Assembly (NCBI RefSeq): GCF_001238295.1
Contig: NZ_LGXZ01000013.1
Location: 56,846 to 120,845 of the forward strand
DNA length: 64,000 nucleotides
Origin: Ruegeria sp. 6PALISEP08
Lineage (GTDB): Bacteria > Pseudomonadota > Alphaproteobacteria > Rhodobacterales > Rhodobacteraceae
Reading direction: 5' to 3'
The notes under the pieces were generated by a model. It ran no database searches, was not told the origin of the DNA, and saw only the letters and a list, made by a program, of their open reading frames with translations. Below, one piece after another: positions 27,309-36,677 of the stretch (positions are counted from its first letter, which is position 1; each line of letters starts with the position of its first letter). Both the position numbers and the translations under genes were made by a program.

Positions 27309-30229
27309 CTAAACATCAAGAACCATATCCAACAGGCGCGCGACGTGCATAGCTTGGCGTTGCGTACCTTCGGCGATTTGGTGGCGGCAAGATGTCCCGT
27401 CTGCCACGATAACTGCGTCTATAGGCGCCGCTTCCAACGCCGGGAACAAGTCGAGTTGTGCCATCTTTATCGAAACATCGATAGTGTCAGGCGCATATCC
27501 AAACGCCCCGGCCATGCCGCATCAACCGCTTTCAATCATGTGAACTTGTGCCCCCGGAATACGCTTCAAAAGGTCAAGCATCGGTGTGACAGCATCGTAA
27601 GCTTTCTGGTGGCAATGCCCATGCACATAAATTGGGCGATCGAACGGCTTCAAAGGCAAGTCCGGCTGGTTGGCCAGGAATTCTTCGAAGGTATGCGTGG
27701 CGTCAGACAACGAGTCTGCTTCCGACCCCGGGCAAAGACCTGTAAATTCATCCCGGAAAGTGAGGATAGAGGACGGTTCGAGTCCGACTACCGGCACACC
27801 TTTTGCAACCGCCTCTTGCGTCGCGTCAATCACACGCTGTGCCTCGTGACGCGCTTCGTCGACGCAGCCCATAGCTAAGAGAGTACGTCCGCAATCCAAG
27901 TCCCGGTCAGATCGCTTGTCTCGCGCCACGGCCACCCGAAGTCCTGTTGCCCGCAGAACCCGGACAGCAGCGCGTAGATTTTCCGGCTCGAAATACCGGT
28001 TGAACACATCGGCAAACAGCAACACCTGCGGATCATTGTCCTGAGCCTCGGCATCACGGAACGGAGCAGAAGACCACACTGGCAGGTCACTTCGCGCTGA
28101 AATACCAGTCGGTCCCTCCAATAGTTTACGCGAGGGTCCAATTTTGTTTCGTAAATTCATAAGCCACGCGACTTTCGCTGCTATTGGCGCATATCGGGGC
28201 AGGTAAGCTATCAACTTGTCTGCCAACGTCAGCCCATCTTTTTTACGTTTCGCTGACAATACTTCGATTTTCATTCGCGCCATGTCGACGCCAGTCGGAC
28301 ATTCCCGAGCGCAAGCTTTGCAGGATACGCAGTACTTCATTGTGTCCAACATGGCATCTGACGACAAACCGCCCGGCATCTGCCCGCTGATCGCAAACCG
28401 CAGCGTATTTGCCCGTCCACGCGTAACATCACGCTCGTTTCGGGTCGCTCGAAAAGATGGACACATAACGCCGCCCTTGAGCTTGCGGCATGCACCATTA
28501 TTGTTGCACATCTCGACGGCGCCCTGAAACCCTCCTCCGGAACCCGGCCAAGCGGACCAGTCCAGCGTCGTTTCAAATTCAGGAACCGAATAGTCCTGGC
28601 CGTAGCGGAACAGTCGGCGGTCATCCATGGCAGGCGCGTTCACGATCTTGCCGGGATTCATTACCCCGTTGGGATCAAACCGGTTCTTAATCTGTTCAAA
28701 CGCAGAAACGATACGCTGACCGAACATCTTTTCATGAAATTCTGACCGTACGATCCCGTCATCATGTTCACCTGAATGAGATCCTTTATATTTTTTGACC
28801 AGATCAAATGTTTCTTCGGCGATCGCCCTCATTGTCCGGACGTCTTTGTCTTGCCGCATGTTCAGCACAGGGCGCACGTGCAAACACCCCACCGAGGCAT
28901 GCGCGTACCATGTTCCCCTTGTGCCATGCTGGGCAAATATTTCGGTTAGGCCAGCGGTGTAATCGGCGAGGTCGGGCAAAGGGACGGCGCAATCTTCGAC
29001 AAAAGAGATCGGTTTGCCTGCCTCTTTCATCGACATCATGACATTCAACCCGGATTTTCGGTACTCGGCGATAGCATTCTGCAAAGAGTTGTCCGTAACA
29101 GTGACAACGCCGCCCCACCGGTTTCCCGCACCGCTGAAAGCAAACCCGAGATCTCCCATCAGTTGCGAAAGTTCGACCAGTTTTGCGGCATTGGCCTCGC
29201 CGCTGCCCTCGGCGAATTCCACCAGCAGCAGGGCTTCGGGATTGCCTTCAACAAATGCATTAATCGTTTTGCGAAACAATGGGATTTCACGCCCCAACGC
29301 AATCATGGTGTCGTCGACCAACTCTACCGCCTGGGGGTTGAGTGTCACGATGTGCTGGGTGGCCTCCATTGCAGCACGGAATGTCGGAAATGGCACACAC
29401 CAGTAACTTTCGCGCCCGGCAACTGTGCCAGACTTAGTTCCAGTTCTGTGAAATAGGCCAATGTGCCTTCTGACCCCACCAATAAATGGGACATGTTGAT
29501 GTCGTTACCTACGAGGGCGTCGATATTGTACCCGCCCACACGGCGCTGGACTTTGGGAAAACGAGCGTCAATTTCAACAGCCTCGCGACGCCCAAGAGCG
29601 CGCAAATCACCAACAAGATCCGCATAATCGCCTGATGCGGCCGTATCAGTGCTAAACCGCGCTTCCATGCCGTCAACCAGGATTGCGTTTATCGCACGGA
29701 CGTTGTCTCGCATGATCCCGTATCGCAGAGACTTTCCACCTGAAGAATTGTTTGCGGCCATCCCCCCAAGAGTGCAACGAGACGCTGTAGAGGGATCCAC
29801 GGGAAACCACAGGCCATGCTTCTTCAAAGCTTCGTTCAATTGATCCAGAACAACACCGGGTTGAACGCGCGCAATACGCTTCTCAACGTCTACGTCTAGA
29901 ATACGATTCAAGTGTTTTGTGTTGTCCAGCACAACACTCTGATTGACCGTTTGCCCGCATTGCGACGTGCCGCCGCCGCGAGGCAGAACCGAACTTCCTT
30001 CGTCCCGCGCAATGGACATCACGGCTTGGACATCTTCTGTGGACTGGGGGATCACCACAGCGTCCGGTATCATCTGATAGATTGAGGCATCGGTCGAGTA
30101 TCGAGCAAGCGATGCCAGATCTGTCATCACTTCCCCCCGCACATCAGACAACAGTCGGCGGTACAACGATCCATTCTCTACCATCAGGTTCGCCTTCCCT
30201 TCCCTGTAAGCCCCAGTTAGACGCTTCAC
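27309..30229 (-). pseudogene. FAD/Fe-S D-2-hydroxyacid dehydrogenase, frameshifted and with TGA at the CCG motif
   Basis: Fusion of a GlcD-like FAD domain and a GlpC-like Fe-S/CCG domain, of the D-lactate dehydrogenase type (about 970 residues). The N-terminal part (from 30229) has VLPRGGGTSQCGQ and LGGMAANNSSGGKSLRYG for FAD binding. At about 29395 the frame slips: VTGVCHF should continue PTFRAAMEATQ, restored by adding one C to a CC run. The middle part carries CVSCKACARECPTGVD (a 4Fe-4S site) and VHGHCHQKAYD. At 27524-27522 a TGA replaces the first Cys of the CCG motif (ESG-TGA-C-G-M-A-G), and the frame continues to a proper TAG at 27309. With two lesions it is probably inactive, although the TGA could be selenocysteine. 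Confidence 0.85.
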
Positions 30230-30319
30230 TTCACCGTTGACTGAATAATGAATTCATAATTAACTTTTGCAATAGGTAATAGCGCCACTCTTTTGGCACC
30301 AGCGTAAGGATCAGTTCAA

Positions 30320-31483
30320 ATGCGTCAGGCGGGTAGACACTTTTTGCAGATTCCAGGGCCAAGCGCTGTGCCAGATCGCATCCTGAGAGCCATAAGCACG
30401 CAGACCATTGATCATCGAGGACCCAATTTTGCAGAAGTCGGGAATAAAGCCCTCAATGGCATGAAAACGATTTTCAAGACACAACAGAACGTCTTTATCT
30501 ATCCTTCATCCGGCACCGGTGCATGGGAAGCCGCACTTGTGAACACGGTTTCGCCGGGCGAAAAAGTACTGATGTTCGAAACAGGGCATTTCGCTTTCAT
30601 GTGGTGCAACTTGGCTGGAAAACTAGGGTTGCAGCCAGAGCTGATTGAAGGAGATTGGCGTGGCGGCGCTGACCCCAATCAGATTGAAGACCGTCTACGT
30701 GCGGATGAGCAGCACGACATCAAGGCGGTGTGCGTCGTCCACAACGAAACGTCTACCGGGTCAGTCTCACCAATTGAGGAAGTGCGCAGAGCCATAGACG
30801 CAGCGAAACACCCTGCGCTTCTAATCGTGGACTCCATCTCCGGCCTTGCGTCGATTGATTTTTGGTTCGATGACTGGGGGGTCGATGTGTGTGTCTCCGG
30901 CTCGCAAAAAGGACTGATGTTACCGCCTGGTCTGAGCTTCAACGCCGTGAGTGATCGGGCGCTGAAACACTCAAAATCCGTGACCACGCCGCGAAGTTAC
31001 TGGGATTGGCAGGATATGGTCGGGCCAAATCAGAAGGGCTTCTTTCCCTACACCCCCGGCACCAATCTTCTCTATGGATTAAATGAGGCCATAGACATGT
31101 TGCACGAGGAGGGGTTGGACAATGTTTTTGCCCGTCATGCCCGACACGGAGCCGCGACACGGGCTGCCGTGCGCGCCTGGGGTCTTGAGGTTTTGTGCAC
31201 ACATCAAGGTCAGGAATCGGGCGTCTTGACTGCGGTTAAGGTCCCAGAAGGTCACTCCGCCGATGCGTTTCGTGCTACGGCGCTTGAGCATTATGACATC
31301 TCACTAGGAAATGGTCTGTCCAAGGTAGCCGACAAGGTATTCCGCATTGGCCATTTGGGCGACTTCAACGACTTAATGTTGATGGCCACCCTTTCTGGCG
31401 TAGAAATGGGGCTAGCCAAGAGCGGGATGCCACATAACGGAGGCGGTACTCAGGCTGCCTTGGAACATCTCAAGGCTGCGTAG
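30320..31483 (+). CDS. class V aminotransferase (serine/alanine-glyoxylate type)
   Basis: PLP enzyme of the serine-glyoxylate / alanine-glyoxylate aminotransferase group. The N-terminus has the diagnostic IPGPSAVPDRILRAI and TIDHRGPNF (residues 11-37). SSGTGAWEAAL binds the cofactor phosphate, and K197 in SGSQKGLM is the Schiff-base lysine. Length 387 residues. It moves an amino group between glyoxylate or another 2-keto acid and serine, alanine or aspartate; the choice cannot be read here. It diverges from the broken D-2-hydroxyacid dehydrogenase by 90 bp and precedes a dienelactone hydrolase, suggesting it handles a glyoxylate-like product of this cluster (inference). Confidence 0.87.
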   Translation: MRQAGRHFLQIPGPSAVPDRILRAISTQTIDHRGPNFAEVGNKALNGMKTIFKTQQNVFIYPSSGTGAWEAALVNTVSPGEKVLMFETGHFAFMWCNLAGKLGLQPELIEGDWRGGADPNQIEDRLRADEQHDIKAVCVVHNETSTGSVSPIEEVRRAIDAAKHPALLIVDSISGLASIDFWFDDWGVDVCVSGSQKGLMLPPGLSFNAVSDRALKHSKSVTTPRSYWDWQDMVGPNQKGFFPYTPGTNLLYGLNEAIDMLHEEGLDNVFARHARHGAATRAAVRAWGLEVLCTHQGQESGVLTAVKVPEGHSADAFRATALEHYDISLGNGLSKVADKVFRIGHLGDFNDLMLMATLSGVEMGLAKSGMPHNGGGTQAALEHLKAA

Positions 31484-31578
31484 CGCTGGACAGAGTTTCT
31501 AAAAACACAGCCAAACCAAGACTCATAGATCGAACAATAACCAACCTTTTTGACTGCCTATTCATAAGGAGACTTACA

Positions 31579-32466
31579 ATGACTCGCATGACGGCAAAGG
31601 ACTTTGACCAGGAACTTCTGGACCTGTACGACTTTTATGCGCACGGCAAAATCACCAAGCGCCAGTTCCTGGACCGCGCTGGTAAGTTCGCGGTTGGTGG
31701 TTTATCAGCGGTCGCGCTGCTGAACATGCTTAGCCCGAATTATGCTTTGGCCGAGCAGGTATCCTTCAACGATCCCGATATCCATGCAGACTACATCACC
31801 TACCCTTCACCAAATGGAACCGGTGATGTCAGGGGGTACCTTGTTCGGCCTGCTGGCGTGGAAGAGCCCCTACCCGCGGTGTTGGTAATCCACGAAAACC
31901 GAGGCTTGAATCCTTACGTTGAGGATGTGGCCCGCAGATTGGCGAAAGCCGGGTTTATGGCTTTGGCCCCCGACGGCCTGACGTCAGTGGGCGGATACCC
32001 TGGCAACGACGCCGATGGGCGCGAGCTGCAAAAGACCGTCGATCGGGTCGAGCTGATGAACGATTTCTTCAATGGGTTCGAATACTTGTTGAACCGAGAT
32101 GATTGCACTGGGAAGGTCGGCGCTGTTGGTTTCTGCTACGGCGGTGGTGTGGTCAGCGCAATTGCCGTGGCCTATCCCGAATTGGCCGCAGGTGTGCCGT
32201 TCTATGGCCGCCAGCCAGCAGCCGAAGATGTAGCCAAAATTCAGGCGCCGTTACTGATACAGATGGGGGAGCTTGACGAGCGCATCAACACAGGCTGGCC
32301 AGATTTTGAGGCCGCCCTGCAGGCCAACGACAAGGTATACGAGGCCTACATCTACGAAAACGCCAACCACGGTTTTCATAATGACAGCACGCCACGCTAT
32401 GACGAGGAGATGGCAAACCTAGCCTGGGACCGCACCATTAATTGGTTCAACACCTATCTGAGGTAA
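31579..32466 (+). CDS. dienelactone hydrolase family protein, possibly exported
   Basis: Alpha/beta hydrolase of the carboxymethylenebutenolidase family. The catalytic triad is visible: C186 in GFCYGGG, D233 in GELDERI and H264 in NANHGFHND. An unusual N-terminal section of about 60 residues has FYAHGKITKRQFLDRAGKFA before a hydrophobic stretch ending YALA. This resembles the atypical Tat-like leader of a subset of these hydrolases. Length 295. A clear AAGGAG precedes the ATG. It follows the aminotransferase by 95 bp. The lactone or ester substrate is unknown. Confidence 0.88.
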   Translation: MTRMTAKDFDQELLDLYDFYAHGKITKRQFLDRAGKFAVGGLSAVALLNMLSPNYALAEQVSFNDPDIHADYITYPSPNGTGDVRGYLVRPAGVEEPLPAVLVIHENRGLNPYVEDVARRLAKAGFMALAPDGLTSVGGYPGNDADGRELQKTVDRVELMNDFFNGFEYLLNRDDCTGKVGAVGFCYGGGVVSAIAVAYPELAAGVPFYGRQPAAEDVAKIQAPLLIQMGELDERINTGWPDFEAALQANDKVYEAYIYENANHGFHNDSTPRYDEEMANLAWDRTINWFNTYLR

Positions 32467-32929
32467 TTGGTGTAAGCTACGAAGTCAGTCATGCGTTGAT
32501 ATCGCTTCGTGGCAATCCACGGTTCATCTTGGCCAAGCCCTCAGAGGCCCTAGAAAATTGACTTTCGCAGTCAGCGTTTCCGCGACAAGGTCTTGGCCTT
32601 CTATCCCAACCATTGGATGTTTTTTAGAGTCGAAACGATTGGAAAGTATTGTCGAAGCGGTTTTAGGTGAAGCGATCCATCGTTAGGTGTGCAGCTCATC
32701 TGCGGGTTAAACGCACTATCACTTTGATGCCGCTGATAGCAGCCATCGATCATGTGTTCGGAAAGGGCTCCTCTTAGATCGAAGTAACCAATTCTGCATT
32801 CACCAACCGCTACCAGATTTTTGATCGCGGTGCCCCGGCAGTTCTCTTTGAATTTCGACTGGGCTTTTAAACAGTCTCAGCAGATGGGATCGGATAAGCT
32901 TGGACAACTGCTATCGTTTCTACGCGTAG
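32467..32929. other. non-coding gap
   Basis: 463 bases between converging genes. No gene, terminator hairpin or repeat was recognised. Confidence 0.4.
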
Positions 32930-33841
32930 TTAGCCGTTCTTTTGGTGCTCTTCGGCATCCCGAAACCGCCGCGCGAGATAATCTACGAACGCGCGGGTTT
33001 TTGGTGCTAGATTCCGCCTTTCGGCAAACATTACGACAATATCTGTGCTGGGTGGTGCATACTCCGGCATGACGTGGACAAGTTCGCCGGAGCTAAATTT
33101 ACTGTTGGCCATATAGCAGGGCAGCCGTGCGATCCCCATGCCAGCAAGAGCGGCTCGAAAGACGACATCGGTGCTGTTCCCCTCAAAGCTGCCTGTTGCT
33201 ACAAATTTTTCGCCTGCGTTCAGTTCGATGCTGTTCCATGCATTCCGTTGGCTTCTCCCAGCAACTCTCAAGCAATTGTGCTCAGCCAATTCGGCAAAAT
33301 TCAACGGTGTTCCAGAACGCTCAAGGTATTCAGGTGAGGCACATAGCACCCTTCGACTCTGCATAATGCGCCTGATGACCATATCTGGATTCTTGCGTTG
33401 TTCCGCAAAGCAGATCGCCGCATCGAACCCTTCATTCCGAAGATCAATTTCTCGGTCGGTCAGATCCAAAGACATTTGAACCTCAGGGTTCTCTTTCATG
33501 AACTCTGGCAGAGCAGGAATCAGTTGGGACTTACCGAATGCAACAGTGGATGCGATCCTGAGTTCTCCGCGTGGGACACCGTCAAAGCTGTGGATCATCG
33601 CTTTGGCTTCATTGTACTTGTCAGCCATCGCTTTGCATTTTTCATAGAAATCTTGGCCTTCTCGCGTCGGAGAGACACCCGTTCTGGTGCGATTAAGAAG
33701 GCGGTAGTGCACCTGATCTTCAAGTAATCCGATCTGCTTACTTACTGCCGATGGGGTCTGCCCCATTGATCTTGCAGCCGCAGAGATGCTGCCCTGCTCG
33801 ACAACCGTCGCAAAGATTAGCATTTGCGCAGAAATGTCCAT
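32930..33841 (-). CDS. LysR family transcriptional regulator
   Basis: Regulator with the LysR helix-turn-helix at residues 1-60 (EQGSISAAARSMGQTPSAVS, then KQIGLLEDQV) and the usual substrate-binding domain (GELRIASTVAFGKSQLIPAL). Length 303 residues. The start at MDISAQML is preceded by AAAGG seven bases away; an in-frame extension to 33910 has no such site. It diverges from the DUF1127 pair across a 130-bp gap that contains two 13-bp direct repeats. It may regulate itself or the DUF1127/sRNA unit. Confidence 0.9.
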   Translation of the reverse strand: MDISAQMLIFATVVEQGSISAAARSMGQTPSAVSKQIGLLEDQVHYRLLNRTRTGVSPTREGQDFYEKCKAMADKYNEAKAMIHSFDGVPRGELRIASTVAFGKSQLIPALPEFMKENPEVQMSLDLTDREIDLRNEGFDAAICFAEQRKNPDMVIRRIMQSRRVLCASPEYLERSGTPLNFAELAEHNCLRVAGRSQRNAWNSIELNAGEKFVATGSFEGNSTDVVFRAALAGMGIARLPCYMANSKFSSGELVHVMPEYAPPSTDIVVMFAERRNLAPKTRAFVDYLARRFRDAEEHQKNG

Positions 33842-33922
33842 GTCGTGACCTTTGCTGTTCCAATATGGCATGGGGCCTTTGCCAAATTGTCGAATTGTGA
33901 GCGCTACCAAATACCCTTATCT

Positions 33923-33954
33923 CTGCATTGCAGCATAAATACTGCATTGCAGCA
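33923..33954. promoter_or_regulatory. pair of 13-bp direct repeats upstream of DUF1127 genes
   Basis: CTGCATTGCAGCA occurs twice (33923-33935 and 33942-33954), 19 bp apart start to start. Between them TGCAG-N8-CTGCA forms an inverted repeat. It lies just upstream of the DUF1127 start and downstream of the divergent LysR start, where an operator would be expected. Confidence 0.45.
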
Positions 33955-33971
33955 ACGGACGAGGAAATATC

Positions 33972-34196
33972 ATGGCAATTTCTCGATCAAACAGCGGTCT
34001 GGATGTCGTTTTCGAAGCTGGCCGCACGTTCTTTCATCAAAAGCTGGATACGATGCGAAAGGCACAGGCCAAACGCAGGGTTTATCGCGCAACGTATTAT
34101 GAGCTCTCGGCGCTATCCGACCGCGACTTAATTGATCTGGGCATTCCGCGCAGTTGCATCAAAAGACTTGCTATGGAGGCTGCGTATGGCTGCTAA
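33972..34196 (+). CDS. DUF1127 small protein (CcaF1-like)
   Basis: A 74-residue basic protein with a C-terminal DUF1127 motif (YELSALSDRDLIDLGIPRSC). In Rhodobacter sphaeroides the DUF1127 protein CcaF1 is an RNA-binding protein encoded directly upstream of the CcsR small RNAs and made under stress. The same arrangement is present here, with anti-Shine-Dalgarno hairpins from 34448. The ATG has GAGGAAA six to twelve bases upstream. Its end overlaps the start of a second DUF1127-like gene by 11 bases. Confidence 0.85.
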   Translation: MAISRSNSGLDVVFEAGRTFFHQKLDTMRKAQAKRRVYRATYYELSALSDRDLIDLGIPRSCIKRLAMEAAYGC

Positions 34197-34410
34197 TACC
34201 CAAACGGCTGGTACAGATCGTGGTCAGGCCATCGCCCTATCAATCAGGTTCCTGGCGTGGATCGGAGCCACGGCAAATGCTGCCTTGAAGGCGCTTCAAA
34301 TGGCCCGGATGCTCTCCACACTTTCAAATATGAACGACCATCAGCTCGCTCAGATCGGAATTTCGCGATCCGACATCCCGGAATACGCCGCGAAATTGAT
34401 GGCTGATTAA
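34186..34410 (+). CDS. second DUF1127-like small protein
   Basis: A 74-residue protein starting inside the end of the first DUF1127 gene, with GGAGG six bases before its ATG. The C-terminus (LSNMNDHQLAQIGISRSDIP) is a clear DUF1127 motif. The N-terminal half has a hydrophobic stretch (ALSIRFLAWIGATANAAL) not seen in the first copy. Overlap suggests translational coupling. It ends 37 bp before the first sRNA-like hairpin. Confidence 0.8.
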   Translation: MAANTQTAGTDRGQAIALSIRFLAWIGATANAALKALQMARMLSTLSNMNDHQLAQIGISRSDIPEYAAKLMAD

Positions 34411-34447
34411 TAGAGCGGGGGCCCTCAGGTAAGAAGCTCACACGAAA

Positions 34448-34485
34448 TTTGCTGGTCCTCGCTCCTCCCAGAGTAAGCCAGCAAA
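34448..34485 (+). ncRNA. CcsR/cuckoo-like sRNA hairpin 1
   Basis: TTTGCTGG (34448-34455) pairs perfectly with CCAGCAAA (34478-34485). The 22-nt loop contains GCTCCTCCC, which is complementary to Shine-Dalgarno sequence, and a CTC/GAG inner stem can expose it. It follows the DUF1127 pair on the same strand, the setting of the CcsR 'cuckoo' RNAs of Rhodobacter, whose hallmark is CCUCCUCCC in a loop. Exact transcript ends cannot be set from sequence. Confidence 0.65.
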
Positions 34486-34524
34486 AGCGGCGGCGAAAAA
34501 GCCAACAGGGAGCGCCAACGCAAA

Positions 34525-34562
34525 GGGCCAGCATTTTCACCTCCTCCCGAAAATGCTGGCCC
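34525..34562 (+). ncRNA. CcsR/cuckoo-like sRNA hairpin 2
   Basis: GGGCCAGCATTTTC (34525-34538) pairs without mismatch with 34549-34562, a 14-bp stem that presents the 10-nt loop ACCTCCTCCC, the full CCUCCUCCC motif of cuckoo RNAs. It lies 77 nt downstream of hairpin 1 start to start, consistent with tandem RNA units processed from one DUF1127 transcript. There is no T-tract directly after it, so it is not simply a terminator. Confidence 0.75.
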
Positions 34563-34716
34563 AAACCACCCTGCCAAGCAGGAGCCACGAAAAATGAGAA
34601 GCAGGGGAGACATCATAATAGTCGTGATTACCGTCACCATCGAGATGAAGATGTGAAGCTGGAATGCGTATGTGACGCCGCAAAAGATCCCGCAGCGTGC
34701 CCACATTTTGTTGAAT

Positions 34717-36513
34717 TCAGTGGTTGTCTCGGGGCAGTGACTTGCGCGCGATGTCGCGATAGGCGTCAGCATTGCGTAGGTTCATACCTTTGTCAAAAGG
34801 TTGCACCAGATCACGGAAATACTGTTGCCAAGGAGATTGGCTTTCGGGCACGGGATATCCACCGTTTTGGACTAACTGGTCTTTGCGCCGTTCAAGTTCC
34901 GCGTCGGAAATCAGAATGTTGACTGTGCAGGTGTTAAGATCAACGCGGATCCGATCCCCTGTTTGCAGAACTGCTAGGCCACCATTGTCGGCAGCCTCTG
35001 GTGCAGCGTTCAGGATTGATGGCGAGCCAGAAGTGCCAGATTGGCGCCCATCGCCTATGCAGGGTAATTCCTGAACACCTTGCTTCAAGAGATAGGATGG
35101 CGCACGCATATTCACGACTTCTGCTCCGCCGGGATACCCTTTGGGGCCGGTTCCGCGCATAACGAGAATGCAACCGGTGTCGATATCCTGAGAAGGGTCA
35201 TCAATACGCTTGTGAAAATCTTCGGGTCCATCAAAAACAACTGCACGACCCTCAAACGCGTTGGGATCATCGGGATTGGAAAGATAGGCTTTTGCAAATT
35301 CTGACCCGATAACACTGGTTTTCATCAACGCGCTGTCAAATAGATTGCCTTTTAAGTTGATGAACCCTGCCTTGTCTTTCAGCGGGGCATCAACAGATTT
35401 AATGACGTTGGAGTTTGTGCTGCGCCGGCGCGTGCAGTTTTTGGCTATGCTGTGCCCGTTGACAGTTTTGGCCTCTGCATGAGGTAGGCGACCAGCTGCA
35501 ATCAGCTCTGCGATCACGGCAGGAACACCGCCAGCGCGGTGGTAATCTTCGCCGAGATACTCGCCTGCGGGCTGTAGATTGACCAAAAGTGGCACATTGT
35601 GCCCCAAAGCCTGCCAGTCATCATTGTCAAGCGGCACACCTAGATGGCGCGCAATGGCATTTAGGTGAATAGGCGCATTGGTGGATCCGCCAATGGCGGA
35701 GTTAACCACGATAGCATTCTCAAAAGCCGCGCGCGTCATGATGTCAGACGGGCGCAGATCCTCCCACACCATTTCAATGATGCGTTGTCCGGTCTCATAA
35801 CTGATCTGACCGCGTTCGCGGTATGGTGCCGGAATGGCCGCCGCGCCTGGTAGCTGCATGCCGAGTGCTTCGGCCAAGCTGTTCATGGTGGTGGCGGTCC
35901 CCATGGTGTTGCAGTACCCCACTGAGGGAGCAGATGCGGCGGCGGCATCCATGAATTCATCAGCGGAGATTTCCCCGGCAGCAAGGCGTTCGCGAGCTTT
36001 CCAAATAACAGTGCCAGACCCTGCACGCTTCCCCTCGTGCCAACCATTGAGCATCGGCCCCACAGACAGAGCGATGGCTGGAATGTTGACCGTTGAAGCT
36101 GCCATCAGAAGGGCCGGTGTCGTCTTGTCACAGCCAATCATCAACACCACGCCGTCAATCGGGTAGCCGTACAGCGATTCAACCAAACTCAGGTATGCCA
36201 GATTACGGTCGAGCATGGCGGTGGGTCGTTTGCCAGTTTCCTGAATGGGATGGACCGGCACTTCGATGGCTGTGCCTCCTGCTGCGATGATTCCGTCCCG
36301 TACCCGTTTGGCGAGCTCCAGATGGTGGCGGTTGCAGGGGCTTAGGTCGCTGCCCGTCTGTGCAATTGCGATGATAGGTTTACCGGATTGCAGTTCTTCG
36401 CGCGTGAGCCCGTAGTTGAGATAACGTTCCAAATAGAGCGCGGTCATTTCCGGATCACTCGGATTGGCGAACCATTGACGTGATCTGAGGTTCTCGGGCT
36501 TCATACGTGACAT
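34717..36513 (-). CDS. IlvD/Edd family sugar-acid dehydratase
   Basis: Fe-S dehydratase of the sugar-acid branch of the IlvD/Edd family (xylonate, arabinonate and galactonate dehydratases); removes water from an aldonate to give a 2-keto-3-deoxy acid. Cluster cysteines are visible in [21 protein letters not shown] and GYCNTMGTA. The substrate/metal part includes [24 protein letters not shown] and [13 protein letters not shown]. Length 598 residues. It is the last gene of the hexuronate operon, following the HpaI-type aldolase. Its product could feed the KdgK/Eda branch upstream in the operon or the aldolase directly; the substrate is not fixed by sequence. Confidence 0.88.
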   Translation of the reverse strand: MSRMKPENLRSRQWFANPSDPEMTALYLERYLNYGLTREELQSGKPIIAIAQTGSDLSPCNRHHLELAKRVRDGIIAAGGTAIEVPVHPIQETGKRPTAMLDRNLAYLSLVESLYGYPIDGVVLMIGCDKTTPALLMAASTVNIPAIALSVGPMLNGWHEGKRAGSGTVIWKARERLAAGEISADEFMDAAAASAPSVGYCNTMGTATTMNSLAEALGMQLPGAAAIPAPYRERGQISYETGQRIIEMVWEDLRPSDIMTRAAFENAIVVNSAIGGSTNAPIHLNAIARHLGVPLDNDDWQALGHNVPLLVNLQPAGEYLGEDYHRAGGVPAVIAELIAAGRLPHAEAKTVNGHSIAKNCTRRRSTNSNVIKSVDAPLKDKAGFINLKGNLFDSALMKTSVIGSEFAKAYLSNPDDPNAFEGRAVVFDGPEDFHKRIDDPSQDIDTGCILVMRGTGPKGYPGGAEVVNMRAPSYLLKQGVQELPCIGDGRQSGTSGSPSILNAAPEAADNGGLAVLQTGDRIRVDLNTCTVNILISDAELERRKDQLVQNGGYPVPESQSPWQQYFRDLVQPFDKGMNLRNADAYRDIARKSLPRDNH

Positions 36514-36677
36514 GCGTGCCTCCTAAGTCTTGGTCGTGTGTCGGTTAGATCTTTCGACCTTTGAACATACCAAACAGCGCGAAATGCGGGTCCTCATATT
36601 TGAGCAGCGTACAGTAGCGGAAACTTGTCTGGCTTCACGTTTTTAAAACGCGCTTCCCAAAATTCACCGCCAACAGA

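Noticed and set aside
34569..34581. CCTGC-CAA-GCAGG hairpin after the second cuckoo-like hairpin
   Set aside because: Only five base pairs with a three-base loop and no T-tract; not enough for a terminator or a third RNA unit.
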